A stretch of DNA of 64,000 nt from NCBI GenBank assembly GCA_947453725.1, contig CANGHH010000001.1:1-64000 (forward strand). The letters run 5' to 3'. The notes beneath the pieces are model-generated. The model had not been told where the DNA came from, ran no database searches, and saw nothing but the letters and a program-made list of their open reading frames with translations. This document shows, in pieces, positions 63,955-64,000 of the stretch. The position numbers and the translations under genes were made by a program. Source of the stretch: Betaproteobacteria bacterium (GTDB lineage: Bacteria > Pseudomonadota > Gammaproteobacteria > Burkholderiales > Burkholderiaceae_C). Each line of letters starts with the position of its first letter. Position 1 is the first letter of the stretch.

Positions 63955-63991
63955 GCAGGCCAGTGCAAAAAAGTGGGGTTTTGTGGCGGCA
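63953..63991 (+). promoter_or_regulatory. Four MraZ-type binding boxes
   Basis: GTGCAGGCCA, GTGCAAAAAA, GTGGGGTTTT and GTGGCGGCAA follow each other with exact 10-bp period. In E. coli MraZ represses its own operon through TGGGN repeats with 5-base spacers, the same period. The arrangement supports both the site and the gene call to the right. Confidence 0.6.
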
Positions 63992-64000
63992 ATGACGTTT
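63992..64000 (+). CDS. mraZ: Start of mraZ (cut by window edge)
   Basis: Only three codons (Met-Thr-Phe) lie in the window. The call rests on the 10-bp-period repeats and promoter directly upstream, the standard picture for the first gene of the dcw cell division and cell wall cluster. The next bases outside the window would decide it. Confidence 0.5.

Larger units (their letters stand above)
63651..63991. other. Intergenic region leading into mraZ
   Basis: A 341-base gap upstream of the probable mraZ. It contains related AAGTGCTT-type elements at 63805-63818 (reverse), 63830-63844 and 63884-63900, a sigma-70-like promoter at 63925-63954, and four GTG units with 10-bp period from 63953. Nothing codes for protein. 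Confidence 0.6.

Overview
The window looks like chromosomal DNA of a high-GC betaproteobacterium, most likely Burkholderiales of the Rubrivivax/Leptothrix/Ideonella/Roseateles type. The grounds are gene order (yceD-rpmF-plsX-fabHDG-acpP-fabF-rpoE-rseA-rseB-mucD-lepA-lepB-rnc-era-recO-pdxJ-acpS-nagZ), a PEP-CTERM sorting signal, urtABCDE next to urease genes, and a probable mraZ start at the right edge. I placed it by recognition only, without a database search.

Layout. 1-3650 is an accessory left end: the start of a secreted protein, a WecA/MraY-like sugar-phosphate transferase, a broken hipA behind an apparently intact hipB, and a ccdAB toxin-antitoxin pair whose antitoxin has an unusual N-terminus. 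3722-6713 holds an RhlE-like helicase, a tetrapyrrole-methylase-family protein and a Maf/YceF pyrophosphatase. 6791-26080 is a long co-directional housekeeping block for fatty acid synthesis, the sigma-E regulon and envelope quality control, translation/secretion/RNA processing, vitamin B6 and cell-wall recycling. 26088-32566 is a sucrose-use locus: LacI regulator, TonB-dependent receptor, MFS carrier and sucrose phosphorylase, with an 18-bp perfect palindrome in front of the receptor gene. 32678-40995 holds rne, rluC, a HAD phosphatase, a Rieske protein, a signal peptide peptidase, psd and tdk.

41012-58882 is a nitrogen/urea region. Urease genes ureA, B, C, E, F and G lie on the minus strand and a vapBC toxin-antitoxin pair sits between ureA and ureB. 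No ureD is in the window. Divergent from ureA is a 1164-residue protein joining an NCS1-type permease, a cysteine cluster, a histidine kinase and a receiver. Its partner is a LuxR-type response regulator whose 5' end carries an in-frame palindromic repeat. A deletion scar (cyclase/NTPase fused to a PEP-CTERM gene remnant) and a hemerythrin follow, then the urea ABC transporter urtABCDE. A terminator-like hairpin lies inside the first codons of urtB.

The right end (58956-64000) holds a DUF2789 protein, an unusually long RNase P RNA, a Bcr/CflA-type exporter, an alpha carbonic anhydrase, a transglutaminase-like protein, small membrane proteins, and a promoter with four GTG-starting 10-bp units leading into the probable mraZ.

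The strongest candidates for something undescribed are the permease-kinase/LuxR pair beside the urea genes, and the AbrB-like/CcdA hybrid antitoxin. Function assignments rest on motifs read in the translations; regulatory calls rest on visible palindromes and spacing.
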